DNA from: an uncultured Leuconostoc sp.
Lineage (GTDB): Bacteria > Bacillota > Bacilli > Lactobacillales > Lactobacillaceae
NCBI GenBank assembly: GCA_900554745.1
Contig: USIU01000003.1
Location: forward strand, 1 to 26,641
Reading direction: 5' to 3'
Length of the DNA: 26,641 nt
In this document: one piece after another, positions 1-6,779 of the stretch
Numbering within the stretch: position 1 is the first letter of the stretch
Layout: each line of letters begins with the position of its first letter
Position numbers and translations under genes: made by a program
Notes under the pieces: generated by a model
Databases searched by the model: none
What the model saw: the letters and a program-made list of their open reading frames with translations, nothing else
What the model was told of the DNA's origin: nothing

Positions 1-19
1 ACTTTTATGGCGGTGACAG

Positions 20-976
20 ATGGATTACGGGGCAACATTTAAAAGAATACGTGAAGACAAAGGGTTAAAAATTGTTGATTTAGAACAAGAAAACATCTCA
101 CGCTCACTGATTGGCAAATTTGAAAAAGGGCAATCACGGATATCAGCCGATCGGTTGGATCGTTTATTGGCTGATATGGGTGTGAGTCATGATGAATTTT
201 TATTTCTTGGTGGGGAACCTGAGGATAATTATATGTACACGCTGTTGCACGAAATGGGGGTGCAATCTGGTAAAATGCGGGAACGCCAGCAACTCGATCG
301 GATGATTGCGCGGGCAACCCGTGATTTAAAAAATGGCCGTGGTGGCTTAAGTGCCAGATTTATGCGTGATTTTGGTTTGTTAATCAAAATCGGCCTGAAA
401 GCTGAAGGTGATGGGGTCAAAAAGGAGATTTATGAGTATCCTGGCGTTCAGCAACATGTTAAACCTGCCGTACAATTTTTAAAAAAGGCGGAAACGTGGG
501 GGCGGTTGGAACTTGATTTATTTACCCTTTTTTATATTGGGATGCAACCAGATGATTTGCTTGTCTTAGGACGATTGGCAATTCAACGGGCAAGGGTCTA
601 TACGGCACTGCGATCTGAGAGAAAGCGGTTAGTGGATATTATTCACACGGCATTTAACGGCCTCATGTATGTTGATCAAACAGGCGCGGCAGAAATGTTA
701 GCCCTGGAATCACAAGTCATTCAATCAGCTGACGAATTTATGATTGATTGGACGAGTGAACGGTTGCGGTTACGCTTGGACGAAGGGTTACTCATGATGT
801 TACAGGGCCAAGTTACGGTTGGCTATGAACAGGTCATGTCAGTGGTTTCAGTCTATGAGATGATTGGGATGCAGGAAATGGCTAATTTTACGCGCCAAAC
901 AATTGCCCAAACAAAATCAGCCATTGAAACCAACCAGCGGGATAAAATACCACATATTTACTCAATGTTGATTTAA
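20..976 (+). CDS. Rgg/GadR/MutR-type transcriptional regulator
   Basis: 318 residues. The N-terminal part (about residues 6-60) is an XRE-type helix-turn-helix, starting DYGATFKRIRED and containing the typical SLIGKFEKGQSRIS recognition segment. The rest is all-helical and matches the Rgg C-terminal domain in length and style. In lactic acid bacteria this family often binds short hydrophobic peptide pheromones through that domain and controls a neighbouring gene. A stop codon in frame (14-16) lies just before the ATG at 20, so this start is firm, although the Shine-Dalgarno sequence is weak (GGTGA). The window begins only 19 bases upstream, so any companion peptide gene on that side cannot be seen. 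No short hydrophobic peptide ORF with a good ribosome site is evident downstream. The regulated target and ligand are unknown. Confidence 0.85.
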   Translation: MDYGATFKRIREDKGLKIVDLEQENISRSLIGKFEKGQSRISADRLDRLLADMGVSHDEFLFLGGEPEDNYMYTLLHEMGVQSGKMRERQQLDRMIARATRDLKNGRGGLSARFMRDFGLLIKIGLKAEGDGVKKEIYEYPGVQQHVKPAVQFLKKAETWGRLELDLFTLFYIGMQPDDLLVLGRLAIQRARVYTALRSERKRLVDIIHTAFNGLMYVDQTGAAEMLALESQVIQSADEFMIDWTSERLRLRLDEGLLMMLQGQVTVGYEQVMSVVSVYEMIGMQEMANFTRQTIAQTKSAIETNQRDKIPHIYSMLI

Positions 977-980
977 AGTA

Positions 981-989
981 TGGTAAACT
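981..989 (+). promoter_or_regulatory. Extended -10 promoter for the ABC-F gene (leaderless start predicted)
   Basis: TGGTAAACT fits the extended -10 pattern TGnTAtAaT and overlaps the region just after the regulator stop codon. The -10 hexamer ends at 989 and the ABC-F ATG is at 997, so the expected transcription start coincides with the A of ATG. No -35 hexamer is clear. No Shine-Dalgarno sequence lies between 976 and 997. Confidence 0.55.
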
Positions 990-996
990 TAAACTT

Positions 997-2553
997 ATGG
1001 CATTATTAGAAGTCAGTGGCCTTACAATGGCCTACGCAGAAAAAACTTTATATGAAGACGCCGCCTTTGAACTACAACAAGGCGAACACATGGGCATCGT
1101 TGGGCAAAACGGTGCCGGCAAGTCAACCTTAATTAAGATTATTACCGGACAAGAATTACCCTTGTCTGGGAAAATTGACTGGCAAAAAGGCCTAAAGATT
1201 GGCTATTTGGACCAGTATGCCGAAATTCCTGACGGCATGAATTTGGTTGATTTTTTGCATACGGCTTATCAAGACTTATATGATAAGCAAGACCGCATCA
1301 CCGAACTCTACAACGAGTACGCGGAAACCATGAACGACAAGTTGTTGGATCGCGCCGGTCGCATGCAAGAAGAGCTAGATGCAGCTGGTTTTTATGATGT
1401 GGATACGCAAATCGAACGCGTTATCTCCGGTTTGGGCTTAGAAGCTATCGGTCGTGATCGTGAATTGGAACAAATGTCTGGTGGTCAACGTGCCAAAGTC
1501 ATTTTGGCCAAGTTATTGCTGGAAAATGATGACGTCATCATTTTGGATGAGCCGACGAACTATCTGGATGTTGCCCACATTGCGTGGTTGCAGGATTTCT
1601 TGCAAACTTATGACGGCGCAGCTTTGATCATCTCCCATGATTTTGACTTCTTGGACAAGGTGACGAACGCGATTATTGATGTCTCATTTGGTAAGATTAC
1701 CAAATATCGTGGCTCATTCACTAAAGCCATGCGCCAAAAAGAAGAACGAGCAGAACAACAGTTGCGCCAATATGAAAAGCAACAGGGCGAAATTGAAAAG
1801 GCCCAAAAGTTTATCGCCAAGAACAAGGCCCGCGCTTCAACCTCAAAGCAAGCGAAGTCACGTGAAAAGATGCTAGCGCGCATGGAAAAGATTGATCCAC
1901 CGTCAGAAACCTTACAAGCGAAGTTTAATTTCCCTTATGTGAACTCACAATCTGCCAATGCGTTGACAGTGAATGATTTGTCCGTCGGTTATGTGACGCC
2001 AGTCTTGGAACCAGTGACGTTCTCAGTGACTACGGGGCAAAAGATTGTCTTTAAAGGTTTCAACGGGGCGGGGAAATCAACGTTGATCAAGTCAATTCTT
2101 GGCGTGATCCCCGCCTTACATGGTACAGCTGAATTCTCACCATCTGCCGTCGTCAACTATTTCGACCAAGATTTAGAGTGGGATGATGATACCAAGACAC
2201 CGTTGCAAGAAATGCAAGATCGTTTCCCAACGCTAGAACCAAAGGCGTTGCGGACACGACTCGCTGCGGCGGGAATTAACGCTGAAAACGCGCAAAAGCC
2301 TTTGCAACAACTTTCTGGTGGTGAGCAAACAAAAGTCAAGTTGGCCATTATGGAAATGAAGCCAAGTAATTTCTTGATTTTAGATGAGCCAACCAACCAT
2401 CTCGATGAAGGTACAAAAAATGCCTTACGAGCAGCGATTGATAAGTTCCCTGGCAATGTCATCATCGTGTCCCACGAAGTGAGCTTTACTAAGGGCTTTG
2501 GCGACCGTGAATTAAACGTCGCGGCGCTATCTTATAAGAAAGAAACAGATTAG
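997..2553 (+). CDS. ABC-F family ATPase (ribosome-associated, tandem ABC domains)
   Basis: 518 residues with two ABC ATPase domains and no membrane segment. Domain 1: Walker A GQNGAGKST (36-44), signature MSGGQ (about 160), Walker B VIILDEPTNYLD (180-191). Domain 2: Walker A GFNGAGKST (about 354), signature LSGGE (about 439), Walker B FLILDEPTNHLD (about 459). Between them is a charged helical linker (about 235-300, rich in Glu, Gln, Lys and Arg), as in ABC-F proteins that act in the ribosomal E site as translation factors or antibiotic-protection proteins. Whether this one is a housekeeping or a resistance-type member cannot be told from sequence alone; the overall form resembles the housekeeping YbiT/YkpA-like set. 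It has no ribosome binding site and may be translated from a leaderless mRNA. birA follows with a one-base gap, which suggests translational coupling. Confidence 0.9.
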   Translation: MALLEVSGLTMAYAEKTLYEDAAFELQQGEHMGIVGQNGAGKSTLIKIITGQELPLSGKIDWQKGLKIGYLDQYAEIPDGMNLVDFLHTAYQDLYDKQDRITELYNEYAETMNDKLLDRAGRMQEELDAAGFYDVDTQIERVISGLGLEAIGRDRELEQMSGGQRAKVILAKLLLENDDVIILDEPTNYLDVAHIAWLQDFLQTYDGAALIISHDFDFLDKVTNAIIDVSFGKITKYRGSFTKAMRQKEERAEQQLRQYEKQQGEIEKAQKFIAKNKARASTSKQAKSREKMLARMEKIDPPSETLQAKFNFPYVNSQSANALTVNDLSVGYVTPVLEPVTFSVTTGQKIVFKGFNGAGKSTLIKSILGVIPALHGTAEFSPSAVVNYFDQDLEWDDDTKTPLQEMQDRFPTLEPKALRTRLAAAGINAENAQKPLQQLSGGEQTKVKLAIMEMKPSNFLILDEPTNHLDEGTKNALRAAIDKFPGNVIIVSHEVSFTKGFGDRELNVAALSYKKETD

Positions 2554-2554
2554 T

Positions 2555-3298
2555 ATGGTGCAGCTACTAACACAAAACAACATGCCGGACAACATGACAG
2601 TTTTTGATGTGGTTGCGTCAACAATGATTAAAGGTCGAGAAATGCTGCATGCAGGCATGGCTCGGCCTTTTGCTGTGGTTGCCAATCAACAAACGGCTGG
2701 TTATGGTAAATTTGGTCGCCAATTTTTCTCACCGCGCGGCAGCGGTGTGTATATGACTTTTGTTTTTGATGTGCCAGCGGGTGAGTTTGATGCGGGGCTG
2801 TTGACCACCGGTGTGGCAGCAACGATTGCGCGGGTCATTTTTGAAGTGACTGGCATTCAAGTGGCGATGAAATGGGTGAATGATTTATATTATCATAACC
2901 GCAAAATTGCCGGTATTCTTGCCGAGGGCATTCTGACCGCAGGTCAGCTCACGCAAGTCAGTATTGGGGTCGGCCTCAATATTTTATCGACAGTGGTGCC
3001 ACCCGAACTGCGGGATAAAATTGGGGCACTTGACGTTGATGTGGATAAAAATAGGTTGGTTCGTCAGATTTTCACAGCCTTGCAAGCAGATTTTGTGGGT
3101 TATCAACAGGGACAACATCTGGCCTATTACCAAGCACATGCTTATTTAACTGGTCGTCATGTATCGGTCCAAATTGGCACAACGGTGCTGCAAGGGCAGG
3201 TAGTTGGTATCGGACAACAGGGCGAGTTATTGCTGATGGATGATGCCGGTGGGTCACATGCTTTATTGAGTGGCGACGTGACGCAAGTTAAATTATAG
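2555..3298 (+). CDS. birA: Biotin--[acetyl-CoA-carboxylase] ligase, short form without HTH
   Basis: 247 residues. It joins biotin to the carrier protein of acetyl-CoA carboxylase (and other biotin enzymes) through biotinyl-AMP. Visible motifs: the biotin/AMP loop GYGKFGR (49-55) followed by SPRGSGVYMT, KWVNDL (106-111, usually KWPND) and KIAGIL (117-122) with the catalytic lysine. A C-terminal SH3-like domain follows. The DNA-binding N-terminal domain of bifunctional BirA repressors is absent, so this is a ligase only and not a biotin regulator. The ATG at 2555 comes one base after the ABC-F stop, so it probably relies on coupled translation. The first ten or so residues do not look conserved. 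Confidence 0.9.
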   Translation: MVQLLTQNNMPDNMTVFDVVASTMIKGREMLHAGMARPFAVVANQQTAGYGKFGRQFFSPRGSGVYMTFVFDVPAGEFDAGLLTTGVAATIARVIFEVTGIQVAMKWVNDLYYHNRKIAGILAEGILTAGQLTQVSIGVGLNILSTVVPPELRDKIGALDVDVDKNRLVRQIFTALQADFVGYQQGQHLAYYQAHAYLTGRHVSVQIGTTVLQGQVVGIGQQGELLLMDDAGGSHALLSGDVTQVKL

Positions 3299-3320
3299 TG
3301 GCGAGCGCATAACGACGCAT

Positions 3321-3349
3321 TTGACAAAATAAAAGTATTAGAATAGAAT
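3321..3349 (+). promoter_or_regulatory. Sigma-70 promoter of the lysine riboswitch-alr-asd unit
   Basis: Consensus -35 TTGACA (3321-3326), a 17-base spacer, and -10 TAGAAT (3344-3349). The expected start near 3355 falls directly at the 5' arm of riboswitch helix P1. Confidence 0.85.
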
Positions 3350-3354
3350 AAAAA

Positions 3355-3545
3355 CAATGAGAAAATCATAGAGGTTGCCGTAGACAAGAGTCACTTGTGG
3401 AGTATTGATAGATACGCCGAAGCAAGTAAAAGGGGATATGGCCGAAGCGCTGACACTATCAGGTCAGTTAGCTGGGCCATTGGTTAAGAGCCAATGGACT
3501 GTCGCGGATGCGGGGTGCTATGACGGAGATAAGCGTTTTTTATTG
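3355..3545 (+). promoter_or_regulatory. Lysine riboswitch (L-box) aptamer
   Basis: The stretch carries the conserved L-box landmarks in order: AGAGG at 3369-3373, GCCGAAGC in the middle (about 3440), AGCTGG (about 3469), the ACTGTCGC block (about 3498) and GGTGCTATGACGGAG toward the 3' end. The closing helix P1 is visible: CAATGAGAAA (3355-3364) pairs with TTTTTTATTG (3536-3545) over ten pairs including two G-U. Lysine riboswitches repress lysine biosynthesis or uptake genes when lysine is abundant. A terminator follows (3548-3587), so control is probably by premature termination. The open frame across this region (from 3405) is not coding. I read the fold by eye; a covariance-model search would settle it. 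Confidence 0.88.
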
Positions 3546-3547
3546 CG

Positions 3548-3587
3548 ATCCGTGACTGCGTCCCCAGCAGCCACGGATTTTTATTTT
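3548..3587 (+). terminator. Riboswitch expression-platform terminator
   Basis: ATCCGTG (3548-3554) pairs with CACGGAT (3572-3578), with an inner CTGC/GCAG helix. It is followed by a T-rich run up to 3586, just before the alr ribosome site. The position between aptamer and coding region fits lysine-induced transcription termination. I did not resolve the competing antiterminator helix. Confidence 0.8.
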
Positions 3588-3606
3588 ATGAGAAAAAGGT
3601 GTGACT

Positions 3607-4719
3607 ATGGTAGAGGCAATTACAAGGCCCACACAAATTGAAATATCACAACGGGCTTTAAAAAATAATGTCGCTGTCGTGAAAAAAACCTCTGGCGCCG
3701 ACAAAATTTTTTTGGCGGTTAAATCTAATGCCTATGGTCTGGGCTTAATCCCAACGTCGAAAGCAGCCGTCGCGGGTGGTGTCTACGGACTGGCGGTGGC
3801 GATTATTGATGAAGCCTTGGCCTTACGTCATGAGCGGCTAACCGCGCCGATTTTAATTTTAGGCATTTCCCCAGCAGAATATGCGGAACTAATGGCCGTC
3901 CAGCATATTATAGCCACGGTGGTGTCGCTTGATTGGTTGAAGGAAGCGGCGACTTATTTGTCCGGCGAACAGCGTTTGCATGTCTCATTAGGCGTTGATA
4001 CGGGGATGGGGCGCATCGGTTTTCGTGATCGCGCGGCATTAGCTGAAGCGATTGCTTACGTCCAAGCACATCATGATTTATTTGACTATGTTGGCTTAGC
4101 GACGCATTTTGCCGAGTCCGATTCGGCTAATACTGATTATTTTGAGATGCAACTGGCGCGTTGGCATGCGCTAACCGATGGCTTGCCCGAACCAGAATAC
4201 TATCACGTCGCCAACTCTGGGGCTGCGATGTATCATGCCGACGAAGTCCCGCACGAGGTGATTCGTGTCGGCACTGTGTTGTATGGCGTAGAACCGTCTC
4301 GTGGCGAATTGGCTGATGGGCATGACTTGCAACCAGTCATGGCTTTGCGTAGTGAGATCAACTTTGTGAAGCAACTGCCGGCCGGTGAAGGGATTAGTTA
4401 TTCCCACAAATACACCACGACGGGCGACGAATGGATTGGCACAGTACCGATTGGGTATGGCGACGGGTGGTTGCGTAAACTCACCGGCTTTAACGTGATT
4501 GTTGATGGCCAATACGCACCGATTGTTGGCCAAATCGCCATGGATCAGATGATGATTCGCTTGCCCCATGAGTATCCTGTGGGCACAAAAGTCACCTTGA
4601 TTGGACGTGACGGCGATTTAGAAAACACTTTGGAAGATGTCGCCCAACATGCGGGTCTAGCGCCTTGGGAAATCATGACTGGGATGCAAGATCGCTTGCA
4701 TCGCGTACTCGTCGATTAG
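3607..4719 (+). CDS. alr: Alanine racemase
   Basis: 370 residues. PLP-dependent fold-type III racemase converting L- to D-alanine for peptidoglycan. Counted from the ATG at 3607, the PLP lysine is K39 (AVKSNAYG), with Y43, R136 (TGMGRIGF), R220 (equivalent to R219) and the second catalytic base Y265 (GISYSHKY), almost exactly the classical numbering. MDQ near residue 311 is also present. This agreement, plus AAAGG seven bases upstream, supports ATG 3607 over GTG 3601, which lies too close to the ribosome site. The usual AVVKADAYGHG motif is varied (AVKSNAYGLG), so it is somewhat divergent. It lies behind a lysine riboswitch and 39 bases before asd, so lysine status should control it. Another racemase specificity (such as lysine or diaminopimelate) cannot be fully excluded. 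Confidence 0.9.
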   Translation: MVEAITRPTQIEISQRALKNNVAVVKKTSGADKIFLAVKSNAYGLGLIPTSKAAVAGGVYGLAVAIIDEALALRHERLTAPILILGISPAEYAELMAVQHIIATVVSLDWLKEAATYLSGEQRLHVSLGVDTGMGRIGFRDRAALAEAIAYVQAHHDLFDYVGLATHFAESDSANTDYFEMQLARWHALTDGLPEPEYYHVANSGAAMYHADEVPHEVIRVGTVLYGVEPSRGELADGHDLQPVMALRSEINFVKQLPAGEGISYSHKYTTTGDEWIGTVPIGYGDGWLRKLTGFNVIVDGQYAPIVGQIAMDQMMIRLPHEYPVGTKVTLIGRDGDLENTLEDVAQHAGLAPWEIMTGMQDRLHRVLVD

Positions 4720-4758
4720 AAGACACAGCGTAACAAACTTAACATTGAGGAGCATAAA

Positions 4759-5856
4759 ATGACAGAAAAAACTTATCATGTGGCAATTTTGGGGGCAACT
4801 GGCGCGGTTGGGACGCGCTTACTATCACAGCTAGAACAATCAACGATTCCGGTTGGTCAATTGAAGCTATTGGCTTCCGCACGTTCGGCTGGGACGACTT
4901 TAATGTTTAAAGGGGAACCAGTGACGGTTGAAGAAGCCACGCCAGAAAGTTTTGACGGGGTGGATTTGGTCTTGGCATCAGGTGGTGGTTCAGTTTCAAA
5001 GCGTTTTGCCCCTGAGGCGGTGAAGCGTGGTGCCGTCGTTGTCGATAATTCAAGTTATTGGCGGATGCATGATGACGTACCACTGGTGGTACCAGAAGTG
5101 AATGAAGCTGCTTTGGAAACGCATCAAGGCATTATTGCCAATCCAAATTGCTCAACCATTCAAATGGTGGTGGCCTTGGAACCCATTCGTCAAGCGTATG
5201 GCCTAGAACGGGTGATTGTCTCAACGTATCAAGCCGCCTCTGGGGCAGGCCAACTGGGTTGGGACGAATTGGTGGCGCAAACGACGGCTTATAATGCGGG
5301 AGAGCCAGTCACAGCAGCTGTTTTGCCAGTGCGTGGCGCTGACAAGCATTATCCTTTAGCGTACAATTTGCTGCCCCAAATTGATGTGTTTGAAGCGGAT
5401 GGGTACACGCATGAAGAGTGGAAAATGATTCACGAAACTAAGAAAATTATGTTTGGTGACAAGGATTCCCGTGACGTGAAAGTCACCGGTACGGCGGTGC
5501 GGGTGCCGGTGCCAATTGGGCATGGGGAAACAGTTTACTTTGAAACATCGGCTGGTACTGGGGCCACAGCTGCAGGGATTCAACAAGTTTTGAGTCAAGC
5601 GCCAGGGGTGGTCTTAGAAGACAACCCAGCTGAGCAACTTTACCCACAACCTGTCAATGCGGCGGGCAAGCGCGAAACCTTTGTTGGTCGGGTGCGGCCG
5701 GATTTGGAAGTGGACGATGCTTTCCATATGTGGGTGGTCTCAGATAACTTGCTCAAAGGTGCTGCGTGGAACACGGTGCAAATCGCGGAACGACTCGTGG
5801 CGTTGGACTTAGTGCGCGTGCCAGATACAGCAACAAACCCATTTGTTGGTGAGTAA
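4759..5856 (+). CDS. asd: Aspartate-semialdehyde dehydrogenase
   Basis: 365 residues. NADPH-dependent reduction of aspartyl phosphate to aspartate semialdehyde, the branch point to lysine/diaminopimelate, threonine and methionine. The N-terminal Rossmann motif is GATGAVG (12-18). The catalytic cysteine is C131 in NPNCSTIQ, with the active-site histidine at H255 in PIGHGE and the conserved SGAG (161-164). Length is typical. The ribosome site GAGGAG lies seven bases before the ATG. It is the second gene behind the lysine riboswitch, which fits feedback control by lysine. The only terminator-like hairpin downstream lies within the next gene (5940-5985). Confidence 0.95.
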   Translation: MTEKTYHVAILGATGAVGTRLLSQLEQSTIPVGQLKLLASARSAGTTLMFKGEPVTVEEATPESFDGVDLVLASGGGSVSKRFAPEAVKRGAVVVDNSSYWRMHDDVPLVVPEVNEAALETHQGIIANPNCSTIQMVVALEPIRQAYGLERVIVSTYQAASGAGQLGWDELVAQTTAYNAGEPVTAAVLPVRGADKHYPLAYNLLPQIDVFEADGYTHEEWKMIHETKKIMFGDKDSRDVKVTGTAVRVPVPIGHGETVYFETSAGTGATAAGIQQVLSQAPGVVLEDNPAEQLYPQPVNAAGKRETFVGRVRPDLEVDDAFHMWVVSDNLLKGAAWNTVQIAERLVALDLVRVPDTATNPFVGE

Positions 5857-5858
5857 CA

Positions 5859-5867
5859 TGATACAAT
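5859..5867 (+). promoter_or_regulatory. Extended -10 promoter before ydcF-like gene (leaderless start predicted)
   Basis: TGATACAAT is a good TGnTAtaAT element. Six bases separate it from the ATG at 5874, so the predicted transcription start is the start codon itself. It overlaps the tail region of asd. No -35 element is clear. Confidence 0.5.
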
Positions 5868-5873
5868 AAGGCT

Positions 5874-6691
5874 ATGGGAACCGTCATTTATCTTGTAACA
5901 ATTGGATTATTATTGGTGGCACTTGGCTACCAATTACACAAAAACCCCGCGACGATGGCAATCGGTACGTATGGGGTTTTTATTGTATTGAACGTGATTT
6001 TATTGTGTCAGCATTGGCTTAACTTATCGCCAGTCAGACGGCACCTGCTGTGGGTTGGAGGCTACAGTCTGGCTGTGTTCATGGGTGTTATATTGATGTT
6101 TAGTCTTGCTTGGTATAGTTGGAAAAAATCACGCCGTTTGCTGGTACCAAGTGTCATTGGTGGCTATTTAATCAGTCTGGTCTTACTAGCACCGTGGTCG
6201 TTATGGCGGCTGGCTATTATGTTGGTCGAATCGTAGATGCCCGAATTCGGGCGGCCGTCTTAGATGCTAAAAAAATGCCGAGTTTGCCCGTTATCGTGTT
6301 TTCTGGTGGGCAAGGCGAAGATCAACGGCGAAGCGAAGCAGCAGCAATGCGGGAACGTGCTGTGTTGCACTATGGCATCCCACTGGCACAAACGCGTCTT
6401 GAAGATCAATCACGCAACACCATTCAAAATTTACAGTACAGTGCAGCCTTGCTTGATGGGCAACCGCTGACATTTTATACCAGTGATTACCACGTTTTTC
6501 GTGGCGCACTTATCGCACAAAACCTAGGCATCGCAGCGCGTGGTCGCGGTGGCGTATCGGTTTGGCGGCATCGCATCCCGGCGTTTTTGCGTGAGTTTGC
6601 TGGGGTGATGAGTTTACATAAGCGGCGCCAGATTTTATTTGGTAGCTTATGGCTCATTGCGGCCGGCATAAACGTGATTTTTTTCTCATAA
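5874..6691 (+). pseudogene. YdcF/SanA-type DUF218 membrane protein, frame-disrupted
   Basis: Two overlapping frames together resemble one gene. Frame A (5874-6236, 120 residues) has three to four hydrophobic membrane segments and ends after WRLAIMLVES. Frame B (in-frame up to 6691) carries the DUF218 domain: VVVMAAGYYVG where VVVLGAG is usual, FSGGQGEDQRRSEA, GIP, LEDQSRNT, and YHVFRGAL, followed by a C-terminal membrane segment. Lactic acid bacterial homologues have the membrane part and DUF218 in one chain, with more hydrophobic sequence between them. The change of frame near 6180-6205 together with the shortened linker therefore suggests an internal deletion or a frameshift. A sequencing error, or separate translation of frame B, is possible. 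DUF218 proteins are envelope-linked and poorly understood. Confidence 0.65.
5940..5985 (+). terminator. Terminator-like hairpin inside the ydcF-like coding region
   Basis: AAAAACCCC (5940-5948) pairs with GGGGTTTTT (5973-5981), with an inner CGAT/ATCG helix and a T-rich tail. It is about 85 bases beyond the asd stop and may end the alr-asd transcript, although it overlaps codons of the next gene. Confidence 0.6.
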
Positions 6692-6698
6692 AATAGTG

Positions 6699-6707
6699 TG
6701 CTATAAT
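6699..6707 (+). promoter_or_regulatory. Extended -10 promoter of the ABC exporter operon
   Basis: TGCTATAAT matches the extended -10 consensus. The -35 region is only T-rich. The leader of about 65 bases contains an inverted repeat, TTGTTAT (6721-6727) and ATAACAA (6752-6758). Confidence 0.65.
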
Positions 6708-6779
6708 GCCTTTTATGATGTTGTTATGTGAAAAAATGACAATTCAATAATATAACAATGGTTAAAAAGGGAGGTGTAT

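Noticed and set aside
997..2553. Calling the ABC-F gene an antibiotic-resistance determinant
   Set aside because: Motifs fit the whole ABC-F family; nothing visible separates a resistance member from a housekeeping translation factor.
3405..3641. 78-codon open frame between birA and alr
   Set aside because: It lies within the lysine riboswitch and its terminator, has no ribosome site, and overlaps the alr start. The conserved RNA motifs explain the sequence.
4171..4569. 132-codon minus-strand frame opposite alr
   Set aside because: Antisense shadow of a highly conserved gene, with no independent support.
6119..6140. Programmed -1 frameshift at the A6 run in the ydcF-like gene
   Set aside because: After a slip here, the new frame reads a non-hydrophobic stretch (KITPFAGTKCHWW), whereas the original frame continues as a membrane helix; the break must be later, near 6180-6205.
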